Shown one piece after another: positions 1-10,293 of a stretch of DNA of 64,000 bases. The notes beneath the pieces were generated by a model that saw nothing but the letters and a program-made list of their open reading frames with translations, did not search any database and had not been told where the DNA came from. How positions within the stretch are numbered: the first letter of the stretch is position 1; each line of letters begins with the position of its first letter. The DNA comes from Maniola hyperantus (Eukaryota; Arthropoda; Insecta; Lepidoptera; Nymphalidae), in NCBI RefSeq assembly GCF_902806685.2, contig NC_048545.1:4699852-4763851 (forward strand), in the 5' to 3' direction. The position numbers were made by a program, and so were the translations under genes.

Positions 1-1379
1 ATTTAGCTAATATTCTTGAGGTAGAGTTTGTAAGTTGCATGAGGTAATCTCCGGGACTAATGATGTGATCCTGAAAATTCTTCTAGATAGATTGATAGGT
101 CATTGCCAACTAAAGATTACTATAATATTATTATCTCTTTTCATATACCTATTTTTAAAAATCAGTCATAAACTTCTTCTAAGTAATTTTGAATGACTTA
201 GGTACTTTCTAAGTACCTATATGTATAAGTTTGTCTACTGTTTACTCGTTAACTTTTAAAGCCTACTCAGCTATGATATGATAGTTTTCCTTTTAATTTC
301 TTTATATGTAGTAGGTACACCACAGGTATACCTACAATCTATATATATGTATACCTATATACTACTGAGTATATCCAAAAACAATTATTATTAAGCACTA
401 CTGCACACATTAGTAGGTACCTACGCACTACCAACTGAAGTACCTATTAAAACCTTAATAAATTTCAGCAAAACTCGCCACTGAGCCGCTAATTTTCGTT
501 TCATTTTCACGGACTGTTATTCCGTAATAGTTATAAGAGCTGAACAATGAGTTTTATAGCTGTATAGTAGAACAGTGCTGGCAATTTTCATACGAGGGTG
601 GGTTTGAATGAGACACGGCTTGCTTCTATAGCGAAGCAGCGAAACGTGGTGTTGTAATCGCATCACGCCGAAGCTGCTGTCGCTTCGCCTTCCGTATCTA
701 CAAACTGGAAACCCAGACGTTTTTTAAACGACGCGAAAAACCATTATGATTAATTCAATTTCAGAAGAACGACAATACTTATTGTAATAAGCTTAAATAA
801 GGCTTTGTATTGTTTTGTTGGGCGAAACGGTTCTATAATAATAATTGTACCTACCTACCTAATAAAAACTGATCGTTCCTCTCGTTGTTGGGGACAATAC
901 GCAGAGAAACTTTCAGCTTTTATAAAATAACGATATCGACCACATAAGGATGCCAACGGTCACGGTTTCATGGCTGCTCTGTGGTAGAACAGTATAAAGG
1001 TAGAATAAGATTGTGAAATCCCTGAGCATATACTCTCCAAAATAATATTCTTATTCGATAGGACGTTTTGACGGTGCTGATCAATTTGGCCTGTGTTAGT
1101 GAGTGTGACTGACCACCAAAGGCACCAATAATAATTTTTCAAGCGCGGTCATCTATCGAGTCTTATGCATAGAGTTGGTAAGAGACTAGGGAGACCCATC
1201 TCACAAGTGGCAACGTTACCCCGTGCCAGGCTGAACCCGAGCCTGGTTCTTTTGCAGTAAGTACAAACAACGTGATGATGATTAATGATTCTATAGGTAC
1301 TCAACGTACCTACCTAAGCACCACTACGTAAGTACCTGAATGGTAAGATTTCCTGCAAAAAACGTGCGTTGTTAATTCC
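1..1379. other. left flank, no gene seen
   Basis: I see no convincing coding exon or complete repeat here. The DNA is AT-rich and dense in short GTACCTACC / GGTAGGTAC words. If the minus-strand exon at 3981-4284 is the start of a homeobox gene, this stretch is probably part of its first intron. Confidence 0.5.
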
Positions 1380-1889
1380 TACCCTTATTATAAATGCGAA
1401 AGTGTGTTTGTTTGTTGGTTTGTCTTTCAATCACGTCGCAACGAATCGACGTGATTTTTCGCATGGTAAATATAGTTGATCTCCCTAGCACTGTGGTCTT
1501 TAGTGGGAGGTCCTGGGTTCGATGGAATTTTATAGTTTCTAAATTTCTGGTCTGGTCTGGTTGGAGGCTTCGGCCGCAACTAGTTACCACCTTACCGGCA
1601 AAGCCGTGCCGCCAAGCGATTTAGTGTTCCGGTACGATACTGTGTAGAAACCAAAGGGGCATGGGTTTTATAAAAATACTCCTTCCAGGTTAGCCCGCTT
1701 CCATCTTAGACTGCATCATCACTTACCACCAGGTGAGACCTGCTGTCAAGGGCTAACTTGTATCTGAATAAATAAATAAATAAAGTTAAGAGTGACATAG
1801 GCTACTTTTTATCCTGGAAAATCAAAGAGTTCCCGCAGGATTTTTAAAAACCTAAATTCACACGAACCAAGTCGCGGGTATCAGCTAGT
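1380..1889 (+). repeat. Helitron-like dispersed repeat, type A, interrupted
   Basis: The left end reads ACCCTTATTATAAATGCGAAA then GTGTGTTTGTTTGTTGG; the right end reads 'AAGTCGCGGGTATCAGCTAGT'-like sequence. The same ends recur many times in this window in both orientations. This copy is split by a SINE-like insertion (1478-1783), after which the type A sequence resumes at 'GAGTGACATAGGCTACTTTT'. The CTAGT end and lack of clear terminal inverted repeats fit a non-autonomous Helitron, but that class assignment is from memory. Confidence 0.65.
1478..1783 (+). mobile_element. tRNA-derived SINE (family 2), nested
   Basis: A box-B-like GGGTTCGATGG near the 5' end is followed by a body shared with three other copies here (17030-17225, 18880-19165, 36295-36535): 'TAGTTACCACC', 'GGCAAAGCC', 'TTCCGGTACGATAC', 'CAAGGGCTAACTT'. 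It ends in an (AATA)n tail at about 1765-1783. It sits inside a type A repeat, so it inserted later than that element. Confidence 0.65.
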
Positions 1890-2348
1890 ACCATATAAAA
1901 GGGGCCTGAAGCGGTAAGTAGGTACTAAGTACTTATACCTAGCCTGTCATGGAAAAAAAAGTTGTGTACCTACACACACCCATGTACATGTACATGTACA
2001 CCCAGGGAGGAGCAAATAATATGAATGTGAAAACTAAATTTATAACATTTTTCCCTGATTTTATTTGTAAAGGAAAACGTCCGGCAAAGAGTTGAGTAAG
2101 CGGGGCTTACGTATCTCCCACCGCAGCTTATCTGGACCATCTCTATTATACTTATTCAAAGTATTTTTCTAGTGATATTTTATTTGCAAGTCCATGAGAT
2201 ATAGGATCCCTTTCATCTCTGTTTCTTAGAGGAGGATGTCCGAGATAGGAACTTTCTCTAAGAAATTTCCTTGAAAAAAATATTACCTACATTTTTATTT
2301 TAAAGCTATTCTAAGTACGTAGCGGGTACCTACCTACCTACGTAGTTG
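1890..2348. other. no gene seen
   Basis: AT-rich sequence with a short CATGTA tandem run near 1981-1999. No exon with splice signals or known repeat core was recognised. Confidence 0.4.
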
Positions 2349-2893
2349 AAAAACCGGCCAAGTGCGAGTCAGACTCGCGCGCCGAGCGTTCCGTACTCGG
2401 GTATTTTTTTCAACATTTTGCATGATAAATCAAAAACTATTATGCATAAAAATAAATACTTAAAACTGTTACAAAATGTAACATGTAAAGCCTTTTCATT
2501 ATGATATATACACTTGGTATAGTTACCGTACTTTGAAAATTGAAAATACCTACTACTTAATAATATTAATGAATAGGTACCTACTTAAGTACGTTTTTTT
2601 GTGATTTAACCACAAATTAACAGTTTTTTTTTAGTTCTTCTTTTACTTGTGCTACCTGTCCTACCTACCTGTCAAATTTCATGATTCTAGATCAACGGGA
2701 AGGGAAGTACCTACCCTGTGCCTGATCAGGGGGAACACAAGAAAAAATAAAACTAATACAGGACGTGGGTCTTACGTATTTTGGAATCTATCTAATGATC
2801 ACTGAGAATGAGAAATATAATTTACATTTGACATTTCGATATAATCCTCCTATTAGGGTTCCTTTTTCCTTTTGAGGTACGGAACCCTAAAAA
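2349..2893 (+). repeat. dispersed repeat type C (CCGGCCAAGTGCGAG)
   Basis: Begins AAAAACCGGCCAAGTGCGAG, followed by 'CGTACTCGGGTATTTTTTTC', a body with 'CATTTTGCATGATAAATC', and ends with 'TTGAGGTACGGAACCCTAA'. Complete copies in this window share this order of landmarks. This copy is diverged and has lost most of the internal (CAGA)n tract. Around 2757-2793 it also carries words resembling the element near 33640. Confidence 0.7.
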
Positions 2894-2961
2894 ACACTCA
2901 ACCTTTTATAGAATAGAAGGAAGCGTTAACAATAAAACTCAAATAAAATCTTACTTACTTA

Positions 2962-3229
2962 AAAAACCGGCCACGTGCGAGTCAGGCTCGCGCACCGAGG
3001 GTTCCGTAGTACAATCGTATTTTTTCGACATTTTGCACGATATCATAAAATTCATATGATACCCCACTTGATATAGTTATCTTACTTTGATAATTGAAAA
3101 TACTAATTATTAGTTCATGACCACAATTTAATTTTTTTTGTGCTGTCTGCTATAAGACCTACCTACCTGCCAAATTTCATGATTCTAGGTCAACGGGAAG
3201 TACCTACCCCGTAGGTTTCTTGAAAGACC

Positions 3230-3264
<35 letters not shown>

Positions 3265-3348
3265 CGACAGACAGACAGACAGACAGACAGACAACAAAGT
3301 GATCCTATAAGGGTTCCGTTTTTCCTTTTGAGGTATGGAACCCTAATA
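2962..3348 (+). repeat. dispersed repeat type C with (CAGA)n tract
   Basis: A second copy in the same orientation, only about 70 bp after the previous one. It starts AAAAAACCGGCCACGTGCGAG and ends 'GAGGTATGGAACCCTAATAA'. Positions 3229-3293 are a (CAGA)n/(GACA)n microsatellite. Apparent reading frames across the tract are repeat artefacts. Confidence 0.75.
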
Positions 3349-3980
3349 AAAACGGCTGAAATCTTACCGTGATTGTTTCTGCACACCACTAATTTTTTGC
3401 TGCCCACACACAACACGTCCACGCTTGCTCGTTGCGAGCGAAGGTTGCGATTAAGTTACAAACTTATTTGCATTGTTTTGAAGAATCTTACCCATAAGTA
3501 GTAAACTTTTTTTATTACTCTGTATATTTTTAGATAAGTATTCAAGTTGGGACATAGATGCATATTTTTTGAACGAGTGTTGTAATAAGTACTTAATTCT
3601 AAGTATTTTTAAGCATTTTGTAACAGTACTTAGTCGGTCAGGTGGACGCCAACAGGGGGCCGTCTGGTATGAGGATCCACGACCCTACCTAAGAGATAAA
3701 TAATGGATAATTTATGGCAATTTTATTGAAAACTATAAAATATGCAGCTTTTGTTTCTTTGCAATAAATACAATGATATTCCTTAGACCAAATGTCTCTA
3801 TCTAATTTAAGCTTACTGACTGCTCTTCAGCCGGTCAAGGCACTCTGGCCGCTACAGACAGTGAGATATTATATGGATTTGAATCTCCGATGGTGTGGTG
3901 GAGCAATTTTTTCAAATTTTGATGCCAACCATAAAGTAGGTAGATAAGGGCTTATAAATATTGATTTTATTTTGACTTAC
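3349..3980 (-). other. probable start of intron 1 of the homeobox-like gene
   Basis: It follows (on the minus strand) the GTAAGT donor at 3975-3980. No homeodomain-coding sequence was found here or further left, so the next exon probably lies outside the window. Confidence 0.4.
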
Positions 3981-4284
3981 GGAAAGCTGCAAGACCAGCA
4001 CCAAACGCCAACTGCTGATGTGGTAAAAGAACCGGGCGAGGGCAAAGCGGCAGTGGCGGCGGCGGCTGCCACAGCGGCGGTAACTGAACACTCTCTCTTC
4101 CCTCACTCTCTCCGATTTCCACGTCAGAGGATGACTCACTCTCCGAGCCCTGACTCTCTTTCACTTTACTCTTTGGCTGTTCAAGGTGCCCGTATATTCG
4201 CGCGAAGAATTTCCGCGGCGACGACGGCCTAGGTGTCTGTATTGTTGTGGTTTTTGTTTTATCCGTGTAGTTACTGTCGCTCAT
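3981..4284 (-). CDS. ro: first coding exon of a homeobox-type gene, probably rough
   Basis: The minus-strand ATG at 4284 opens a frame encoding about 101 residues up to a perfect donor (GTAAGT at 3980-3975); the frame stops only after the donor. Residues about 20-36 read SPRKFFARIYGHLEQ, which resembles the N-terminal motif I associate with the eye homeodomain protein Rough; this is recall, not a search. It is followed by an acidic, serine-rich stretch (about 40-65) and a proline/leucine-rich stretch (QLPPLWQPPPPLPL). The exon is clearly more GC-rich than its surroundings, which supports real coding. Rough is a nuclear transcription factor needed for photoreceptor patterning in Drosophila. 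The homeodomain itself is not in the window, so identity rests on one short motif. Another Antp-superclass homeobox gene is the main alternative. Confidence 0.5.
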
Positions 4285-5132
4285 CGTGGATATATTATTT
4301 TAACAATACTAAGTAATTATAGGTATTTTATAATATGACTAAAGATAGGTAGGTACTTACTAAAATTATTTATTGAGTTTAATAGATCCAAATTTTTTCC
4401 ATTAATTAATTCAATTTTTAAAAGTTAAGAAAAGGAAAATTTGCAAGTTTTAAAGGCCAGAATAAAAATCACAACAACGCTTTAAACCCACTAAAAGTAA
4501 AAAAGATACGCAAACAGTTCGGCACCTCAATTAATTCAACCGCAACCAATTATTTTATCAAAACTTATCCCGCTTAACGCACCATGCGTGCTATTCTATC
4601 CCACAAAACACGTGGATTGAAATGATCAGGTGTTTATTCAGACGGGCAAAATGCCGCCCTCTACGTCCCTCATCCCTTGCGGAACCGGGAAATGGTGGAA
4701 AGGGTGAATCCCGGCCAATGAGAGCGCTTCTGTTGTCGAATCCATCCCACTAGGCGGGACTTTCACGCCAATTGATTTAACGACTTTTGAAAATCTGTTT
4801 GTGTTTTATACAAACTCTTTTTTTGTAACGTAGGTAGCACAGTTTATGAAAATAACTTGATTTGATGCTGACTATCTTATCGGTCTGAATCTCCCCTTTT
4901 GTTAATTGGGCAAAAAAGAAAATTCGTCAAGTTTAGTTTGGTAAAGATGCGAGAATAAATGACACATTACGGTGACACTAAAAACTGAAGATTATGACAA
5001 AAACGTGCCAAAAATGCACAAAAATGCCAATAATAGTTACCTACACTATTGACTTTTGAAGAGCGTAGACGATATTTTTAAAAAGCGCAAGTAAATAAAT
5101 AAAACACCAATTTATCTAATATTATTCTGTTA
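4285..5132. promoter_or_regulatory. divergent intergenic region between two gene starts
   Basis: These 848 bases separate the minus-strand homeobox-like start from the plus-strand secreted-protein start and should hold both promoters. A GC-richer block at about 4640-4770 has a CCAAT motif (GGCCAATGAGAGCG). I could not fix a TATA box or transcription start for either gene. Confidence 0.4.
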
Positions 5133-5283
5133 ATGTTGAATAACTTGCTAAATGTGACAAATATGCAGAAATGTGCCGGTCTCTTCATGGTGGCCTGTAT
5201 ATTTGTGTGTCTCACGTTTAACTCTACTCTTCCACTTTCCAGAGATTTATCGAAAGCTACACGTGAAGCTTATCCTAATAATC
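5133..5283 (+). CDS. secreted protein of unknown function, exon 1 (signal peptide)
   Basis: Encodes 50 residues plus one base. ATGs at 5133 and 5163 are both in frame. The second gives the more classical signal peptide: MQK, then a hydrophobic core CAGLFMVACIFVCLTF, then polar NSTLPLS. From the first ATG the full protein is 242 residues; from the second, 232. The exon ends AAT-C followed by a GTAAGT donor at 5284 (phase 1). Joined to 5362 it makes CTG (Leu) and keeps frame. The prediction is export through the ER. NST just after the core is a possible N-glycosylation site. I do not recognise the family. Confidence 0.65.
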
Positions 5284-5361
5284 GTAAGTGACCTTCCAAT
5301 TTCCTTTAATCCAACTTTCAAAGTCTCCGTCCCTTAATTTTGAAACTTAATTTGATTTTAG

Positions 5362-5939
5362 TGAGTCAAAGATGCGATTTGATTGGAAGAACTAAGAAAA
5401 TGGCATCTAATCTAGAAAATACACTGCAAAGAATCAAGGACTCTACACAGGACTTTGGTAAAAGTATTTATGATCATTTAAATATTGGAATCAAAACCAT
5501 GGCTAACAAAGACGCTATTACCGAAGATGAAATAAGACATTACGAAGAATTGGTTATAATGAAAAAATATCCTTATCTAGACTTAAAAGCATTGGAAATG
5601 AAATATAGTCCACTGCCTGCGAAAAACACCAGACAAAGTGCAATATTTGCTATGGATCGTTTACAAAATGAACCTGGAATTCACTGCGACACGGCAGAAG
5701 ATTTACTAAATGTCGAAATTACAAATCGAGGATTGTCTGGTTTTGCCATACCTCCTCAATTAGCAAAGCAAGCAGAATTTTCTGATAAAAAAATAATAGA
5801 TAACGGGGATAGAAAATCGAATAATGCAGATGAGGATGCTCTTCCGAAAGTACTCGCTCCATTAGATTTAGATTCTAATGTATTGAAAAGCTTAAAAGAG
5901 GACATAAATACTTACATAGAACGAAAAGTTGCAGAATAA
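5362..5939 (+). CDS. secreted protein of unknown function, exon 2
   Basis: The acceptor TTGATTTTAG ends at 5361. The frame continues from exon 1 to TAA at 5937-5939, giving 192 residues. The chain is mostly predicted helical and rich in Lys, Asp, Glu and Asn, with only two Cys (in SQRCDLIG and GIHCDT). Landmarks are NTLQRIKDSTQDFGKSI, AITEDEIRHYEELVIMKKYP and a C-terminal VLKSLKEDINTYIERKVAE. No catalytic motif, repeat or transmembrane segment was seen. A frame also opens at 5340 inside the intron, but the matched-phase splice to a signal peptide makes the two-exon model better. It could be a lineage-specific haemolymph, gland or seminal protein; that is a guess from the architecture only. 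Confidence 0.7.
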
Positions 5940-6284
5940 AATTCTAACTTATAGGAACATTTCCACAGAATTATTATTTTTTGTTTAACTTCTACTTATA
6001 GACTAGCAGTGGACTGCATCACGATTAGTCGTCTTGCAATAGTTTCCCTCTATTCACCTAAATTATCTAGCGTATTGCATACATTCTACACTCATGGAAT
6101 TAGGAAACCTTAATTAGTAATTTTAGTAAGAAATATTTTCTCCGCCTGGCTTGCTAAAAAAGTGGAAGTAAAATCCCAATTAAAGCGAAGCGAGCGAGCG
6201 AATAATATTTTCCTATCCGTTTTTGAACAATAAGTACCTACTTGCACCTTCTTGGTTAGAAAAAGTGCACCCCTTCGATTGAAA

Positions 6285-6290
6285 AATAAA
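6285..6290 (+). terminator. candidate polyadenylation signal
   Basis: AATAAA lies 346 bases after the stop codon of the secreted-protein gene. A second AATAAA overlaps that stop (5935-5940). Either could serve; the later one would give a normal 3' UTR. Confidence 0.3.
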
Positions 6291-6510
6291 AATATTTACC
6301 TATTTATTTATTTATTTATATTTAGTGCCACATCGAAAATTGAAGCTGTTGTGTTGGCATGCAATTACGGAAGCCTACACAGCCCAGTGTGGCCCCCCAC
6401 CACTTGACCGGTTTTTAACCGACTTCCAAAAAGGAGGTGGTTCTCAATTCAGCCCGTTTTTTTTCATGAACATTTCGATACCTATCTAGATGTCATTTCC
6501 GAGGTTTTTT

Positions 6511-6552
6511 CTTGCTGATTACGAAAAATATCCATTTTTCGTAATCAGCAAG
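6511..6552. repeat. perfect 19-bp inverted repeat, 4-base loop
   Basis: CTTGCTGATTACGAAAAAT, loop ATCC, then its exact reverse complement. It is immediately followed by a looser inverted pair (GGTGTACCTA near 6560 and TAGGTACACC near 6600). Confidence 0.9.
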
Positions 6553-7394
6553 CTAAATCTGGTGTACCTACTTAATAAATATCTACCTAAAATAATATTA
6601 GGTACACCATCCGCATTTCCTGATGAATCACTATATTTTAGAAGTGCTTTACGCTACCTCATCAGGGTTGAGGAGTTGGGACTTGGAGTCCAAGTGAAGT
6701 CGTTGCTTGGTACCTACAATACCTATTAATTCACTATGAACACTTCCTGAATCTTGGTAACTTAGGCTGGCAGTAACCTTGCAGCATCGGGATTAAGAAG
6801 CTGGATCCAGAAATTGTTATGAACCACCACAAAAACTTCTGCTGTTGATTTAAAAAATTTGCAAATCGGTCCATAAACCTCGAAAAAAATCGGTGTACCT
6901 ACCTATATACTTACACCGATTGTCTACAGTCCACCCATTTAGGCTATACCTACAGTATTATGTAGACGATTTTTACGGTACGGTACAGTATACCTACCTA
7001 GTTAATACCTACCTACTTATTTGATATAGGTATAATTTTAACGTGATACTTCCACGCGTTCTTGGGAAAAAGGGTCTTGACAGACAGATAGATAGACAGA
7101 CTGATGCAAATTGCAAAACGAAGTTCTCCCACTTAAGTGTCCCATATAAAAAGTTTCACAGGCGGCGAAGTTTCACAACACTGTTTGCCTGTCAACAACA
7201 GTTTTTACAAAAAATTTTAGGATTGTTTATTTTTAAATTGAGATTTACATACATAATATTGTAATTTCTTCGTATTGATTTAAGATAATATTTAGTGCAA
7301 TTTGTATTCCTTTTATTGTTTTCTGCTACTAAAACTTTATTAGAAAAAATTGACATATTTTTAGCAGACAGTCATGGCATTCTCCGTTTTCAAG

Positions 7395-7745
7395 GTGGTC
7401 ACGTAACTCGAGTTCATGTAACTCGTAATTGAATTTGAATTACACAACTCGAGTTAGTAGGAAGAAACTGAGTGTATGATTTGTTACAAATTACTTTTTA
7501 CATATTTGTTCTTCCATCCAACTCTCTACAATAGTTAGTACAATTATCATTGCTAAACTTCGTCATCGTCGTCGGTGTCGTTCGGTCGATGCAATGGCGG
7601 GAGTATTAAAGTGCGCGCACCCAACGAACGAATCGTACTCTCTGTTTTTCGCTTGATTCATTTATTTACCGCCAGTTCAAACACGAGTTAGGAAGAATTC
7701 AACTCGAGTTAACTCGAACTTAGCACAAATCGAGTTGACCATAAT
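7395..7745. repeat. ACTCGAGTT-rich inverted block, possible MITE
   Basis: Both ends are rich in ACTCGAGTT words and pair imperfectly: GGTCACGTAACTCGAG near the left, and the reverse complement of TCGAGTTGACC near the right. The middle is not repetitive. Boundaries and class are uncertain. Confidence 0.35.
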
Positions 7746-8480
7746 CGATTGGCCAATGGGTATTATCACGTAGTGATTATATTCTCTTTGGGTATTATGC
7801 TACTATACTCTATGGTATTATGTTCAGTATTATGCACAGAGTACATTGAATATGGTATTATGTGTCTGTGCTGGGTAGTGGGTTGACGTCACAGAGTACA
7901 TTATATATACTGGTATAGAGACGTCAGCTAATCTTTCGTAGTGGCGCCATCTGTTTCTAATTGCAGTAACTATTGTATGTAATTTATTTTTAATTTTTTC
8001 CGGCCTTGGATACTAGTTTTTTAAGATCAACTATATAGCTATACGTATAACAGGTATAACACGTGTGCAGGTTTAATTCATATATTATTTTTATAGGTAG
8101 TGACTTCAAAGAAAATACGAATCAAAAATTATAATCCCGCTTAGGTACACGTCGCAATATGGCAGAAATTCAGTGTTATTCTTAGTTCGGCCGCATTATT
8201 TATTATTTTATACATTGAGAGAAGTACTTTCAGTACTAAAAGTTGAGGTAACAAAACAAAACCCGTAATTTATTATTTAAAACTAAATTTTCTTTTTTTC
8301 TTTACACATGGTTTATATGATTTTTGTACTGCATTCTCTATAGGTATTAAGTTATGTTGAATTTAGCATGAATTTATAAGTGAATATCCCAGCAGTACAC
8401 TTGAATGGATGGATCACGGATGCAGTAACACTGCGTAAACAAAAATGTGGCACAAACATGGATGTCAAGGTTGCTATAGT

Positions 8481-8723
8481 ACCCTTATTATAAATGCGAA
8501 AGTGTGTTTGTTTGTTGGTTTGTCCTCCAATCAAGTCGCAACATGCAACGGATTGACGTGCTTTTTTGCATGGGTATACTATAGACTATACATATAGTCT
8601 ATGGGTATAGATATAGACCTAGAGAGTGAAATAGGCTACTTTTTATCCCGGAAAATCAAAGAATTCCCTCAGTGTTTTTAAAAACCTAATTCCACGCGGA
8701 TGAAGTCGCGGGCTTCAGCTAGT
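8481..8723 (+). repeat. Helitron-like dispersed repeat, type A
   Basis: Same left end as at 1380 (ACCCTTATTATAAATGCG) and same right end (GAAGTCGCGGGCTTCAGCTAGT-like). Between about 8577 and 8610 it has a local TATAGTCTAT / ATAGACTATA inverted duplication not present in other copies. Confidence 0.75.
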
Positions 8724-8846
8724 AGCATAGGAGTAATAGAGTCCTGTGGCTAGTAGCACCTAGTAGTAAATAAAACTTTTTGAGTCGTAGAGATCTTCTT
8801 CTTCTTCTTAATTTGCTTTATGGGAAGTCGTAGAGATACCAGACTA

Positions 8847-9001
8847 CAGTGCGACAAGGCTCTCTTGCCACTTGATTGACATTGACAGGGGGGCGCTATT
8901 GGAGAACAAAGGCTTAGAATATTCAAACAAGAACCAAGGGGACACTTGACGGCACCGTTAGTTCCGATTTCGCCACGCGCCAAGATAGCCTTGTCGCACC
9001 G
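8847..9001. mobile_element. 155-bp MITE with TA target duplication
   Basis: The ends are inverted repeats: left CAGTGCGACAAGGCTCTCTT, right pairing as CGGTGCGACAAGGCTATCTT. TA flanks both sides (8845-8846, 9002-9003), as for Tc1/mariner-type elements. The interior has no coding capacity. A minus-strand open frame over it is incidental. Confidence 0.7.
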
Positions 9002-9490
9002 TAATTTATTTTTTGATAAAACGCCATCTAGTTCTAATTGCACAAACTAAAATTATGGAGATTTTTTATACTAAACAACATTAGTTCTATCTAAGACCCT
9101 GGTTGACGTGACAATAGGCCTTAAAGGACTGTTACAGCCTTACAGGGCCGTAAAAAAAATTAAAAGAAAAAAAAAAATGACGTGACAATAATTGACATCA
9201 CCATATAATTTGTTTGTTTGTAATTTAATTAATTTGATTTTGTATTAATTAAAAGGCAATTGCTTTGGCTTTTGGTTAAGTTTTATGCAGTTTATAGGTG
9301 AGATAGTGGTTTTGTACATAAGTGTCCTGTGGTTACATTGAGTTCTTATCTACAGTGTTTGATTTCTGTCTGCACTTTTTGTAAGTTAATTTCATGTTAA
9401 TTGTGGTTAATTCACATTATTTAACCGGATTTTATTGTTCGACATAAGCTATAACAGAATAATCATGTTACGTCATTAAAAAATATTTAC

Positions 9491-9767
9491 TACTAGCGTA
9501 TGCTCGCGACTTCGTCTGCGTGGACTACACAAATTTCAAACCCCTATTTCACCCCCTTAGGGGTTGAATTTTCAAAAATTCTTTCTTAGCGGATGCCTAC
9601 GTCATAATAGCTATCTGCATGCCAAATTTCAGCCCGATCCGTCCAGTAGTTTGAGCTGTGCGTTGATAGATCAGTCAGTCAGTCAATCAGTCACCTTTTC
9701 CTTTTATATATTTAGACTAGTAGTCACTGGCAATTGACGAGGTTTTACTGGCAGCGGCTTGTAGTGT
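9491..9767 (-). repeat. dispersed repeat type B upstream of MPI
   Basis: Read on the minus strand it contains a CTGACTGACTGAC-type tract, 'GATCTATCAACGCACAGCTC' and ends in the 'GACGAAGTCGCGAGCAT...CTAGT' motif. The outer 50 bp (9715-9767) match the outer end of the copy at 25253 in the other orientation, so this end belongs to the element. It finishes about 50 bp before the MPI coding start. Confidence 0.65.
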
Positions 9768-9816
9768 AGTTTACTTTGTAGGTACTTGATGATTGTAAAT
9801 TTTTTACAGATCTATC

Positions 9817-10134
9817 ATGGAGTTACAGTGCAAGGTCCAGAACTATGAATGGGGTAAGCTAGGGTCAGAAAGTATGGTAGCACAACTGTTGGCAAATGGG
9901 AACCCAAATGTTACAATTGACCCTAATAAGCCTTATGCTGAGTTATGGATGGGGACACATCCAAATGGTCCTTCCTTAATAATAGAAAGAGGCATTCTTC
10001 TATCAGAGTACCTTAAAGATAATCATGATGCAATAGGCCCTGATGTTAACAGGAAGTTTGGTATCACAGTTCCATTCCTGCTTAAAGTATTGTCTATTCG
10101 AAAAGCACTGTCTATTCAAGCACACCCAGCTAAG
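9817..10134 (+). CDS. MPI: mannose-6-phosphate isomerase, coding exon 1 (residues 1-106)
   Basis: MPI interconverts fructose-6-phosphate and mannose-6-phosphate in the cytosol, feeding GDP-mannose synthesis for glycosylation; it is a cupin-fold zinc enzyme. The six exons total 1215 bases, giving 404 residues, close to the usual 390-425 for eukaryotic type I enzymes. This exon encodes MELQCKVQNYEWGKLG at the N-terminus, then YAELWMGTHPNGPS and PFLLKVLSIRKALSIQAHP. Gln101 and His103 of QAHP are two of the four conserved metal ligands. The donor is AAG|GTAATA (phase 0). A TTTTTACAG ending at 9809, seven bases before ATG, suggests a non-coding 5' exon upstream, which I could not locate. No frameshift or missing residue is seen. 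Confidence 0.95.
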
Positions 10135-10293
10135 GTAATAAAATTGATAAGACATTTTACTATTTCTACTATTATCATAAGAGTTTGTGTTTATTTTGTA
10201 ATTAAAATATATTTTTTGCAGTTAAGTAAAACTTACGTACAACTGGACTTTAACTAGCTCCCAATATATTGAAATTATTTGATTTTATTTATT

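Larger units (their letters stand above)
5940..8480. other. intergenic, no gene seen
   Basis: No coding exon is supported. It holds a short-loop hairpin (6511-6552), a short GACAGATAGATAGACAGAC-like tract near 7079 and a CTCGAG-rich repeated block (7395-7745). Open frames at 6490-6729 and 7043-7264 have repeat-like, low-complexity translations and no splice context. Confidence 0.5.

Noticed and set aside
3229..3293. CRISPR-like array from the (CAGA)n tract and repeated units
   Set aside because: Simple tetranucleotide repeat within a eukaryotic dispersed element; no spacers.
3204..3422. Minus-strand frame rich in CLSVCRSVC repeats
   Set aside because: It is the (CAGA)n microsatellite of a type C repeat read as protein.
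8750..9043. 97-codon minus-strand frame
   Set aside because: It overlies a MITE with TA target duplication; no coding or splice support.
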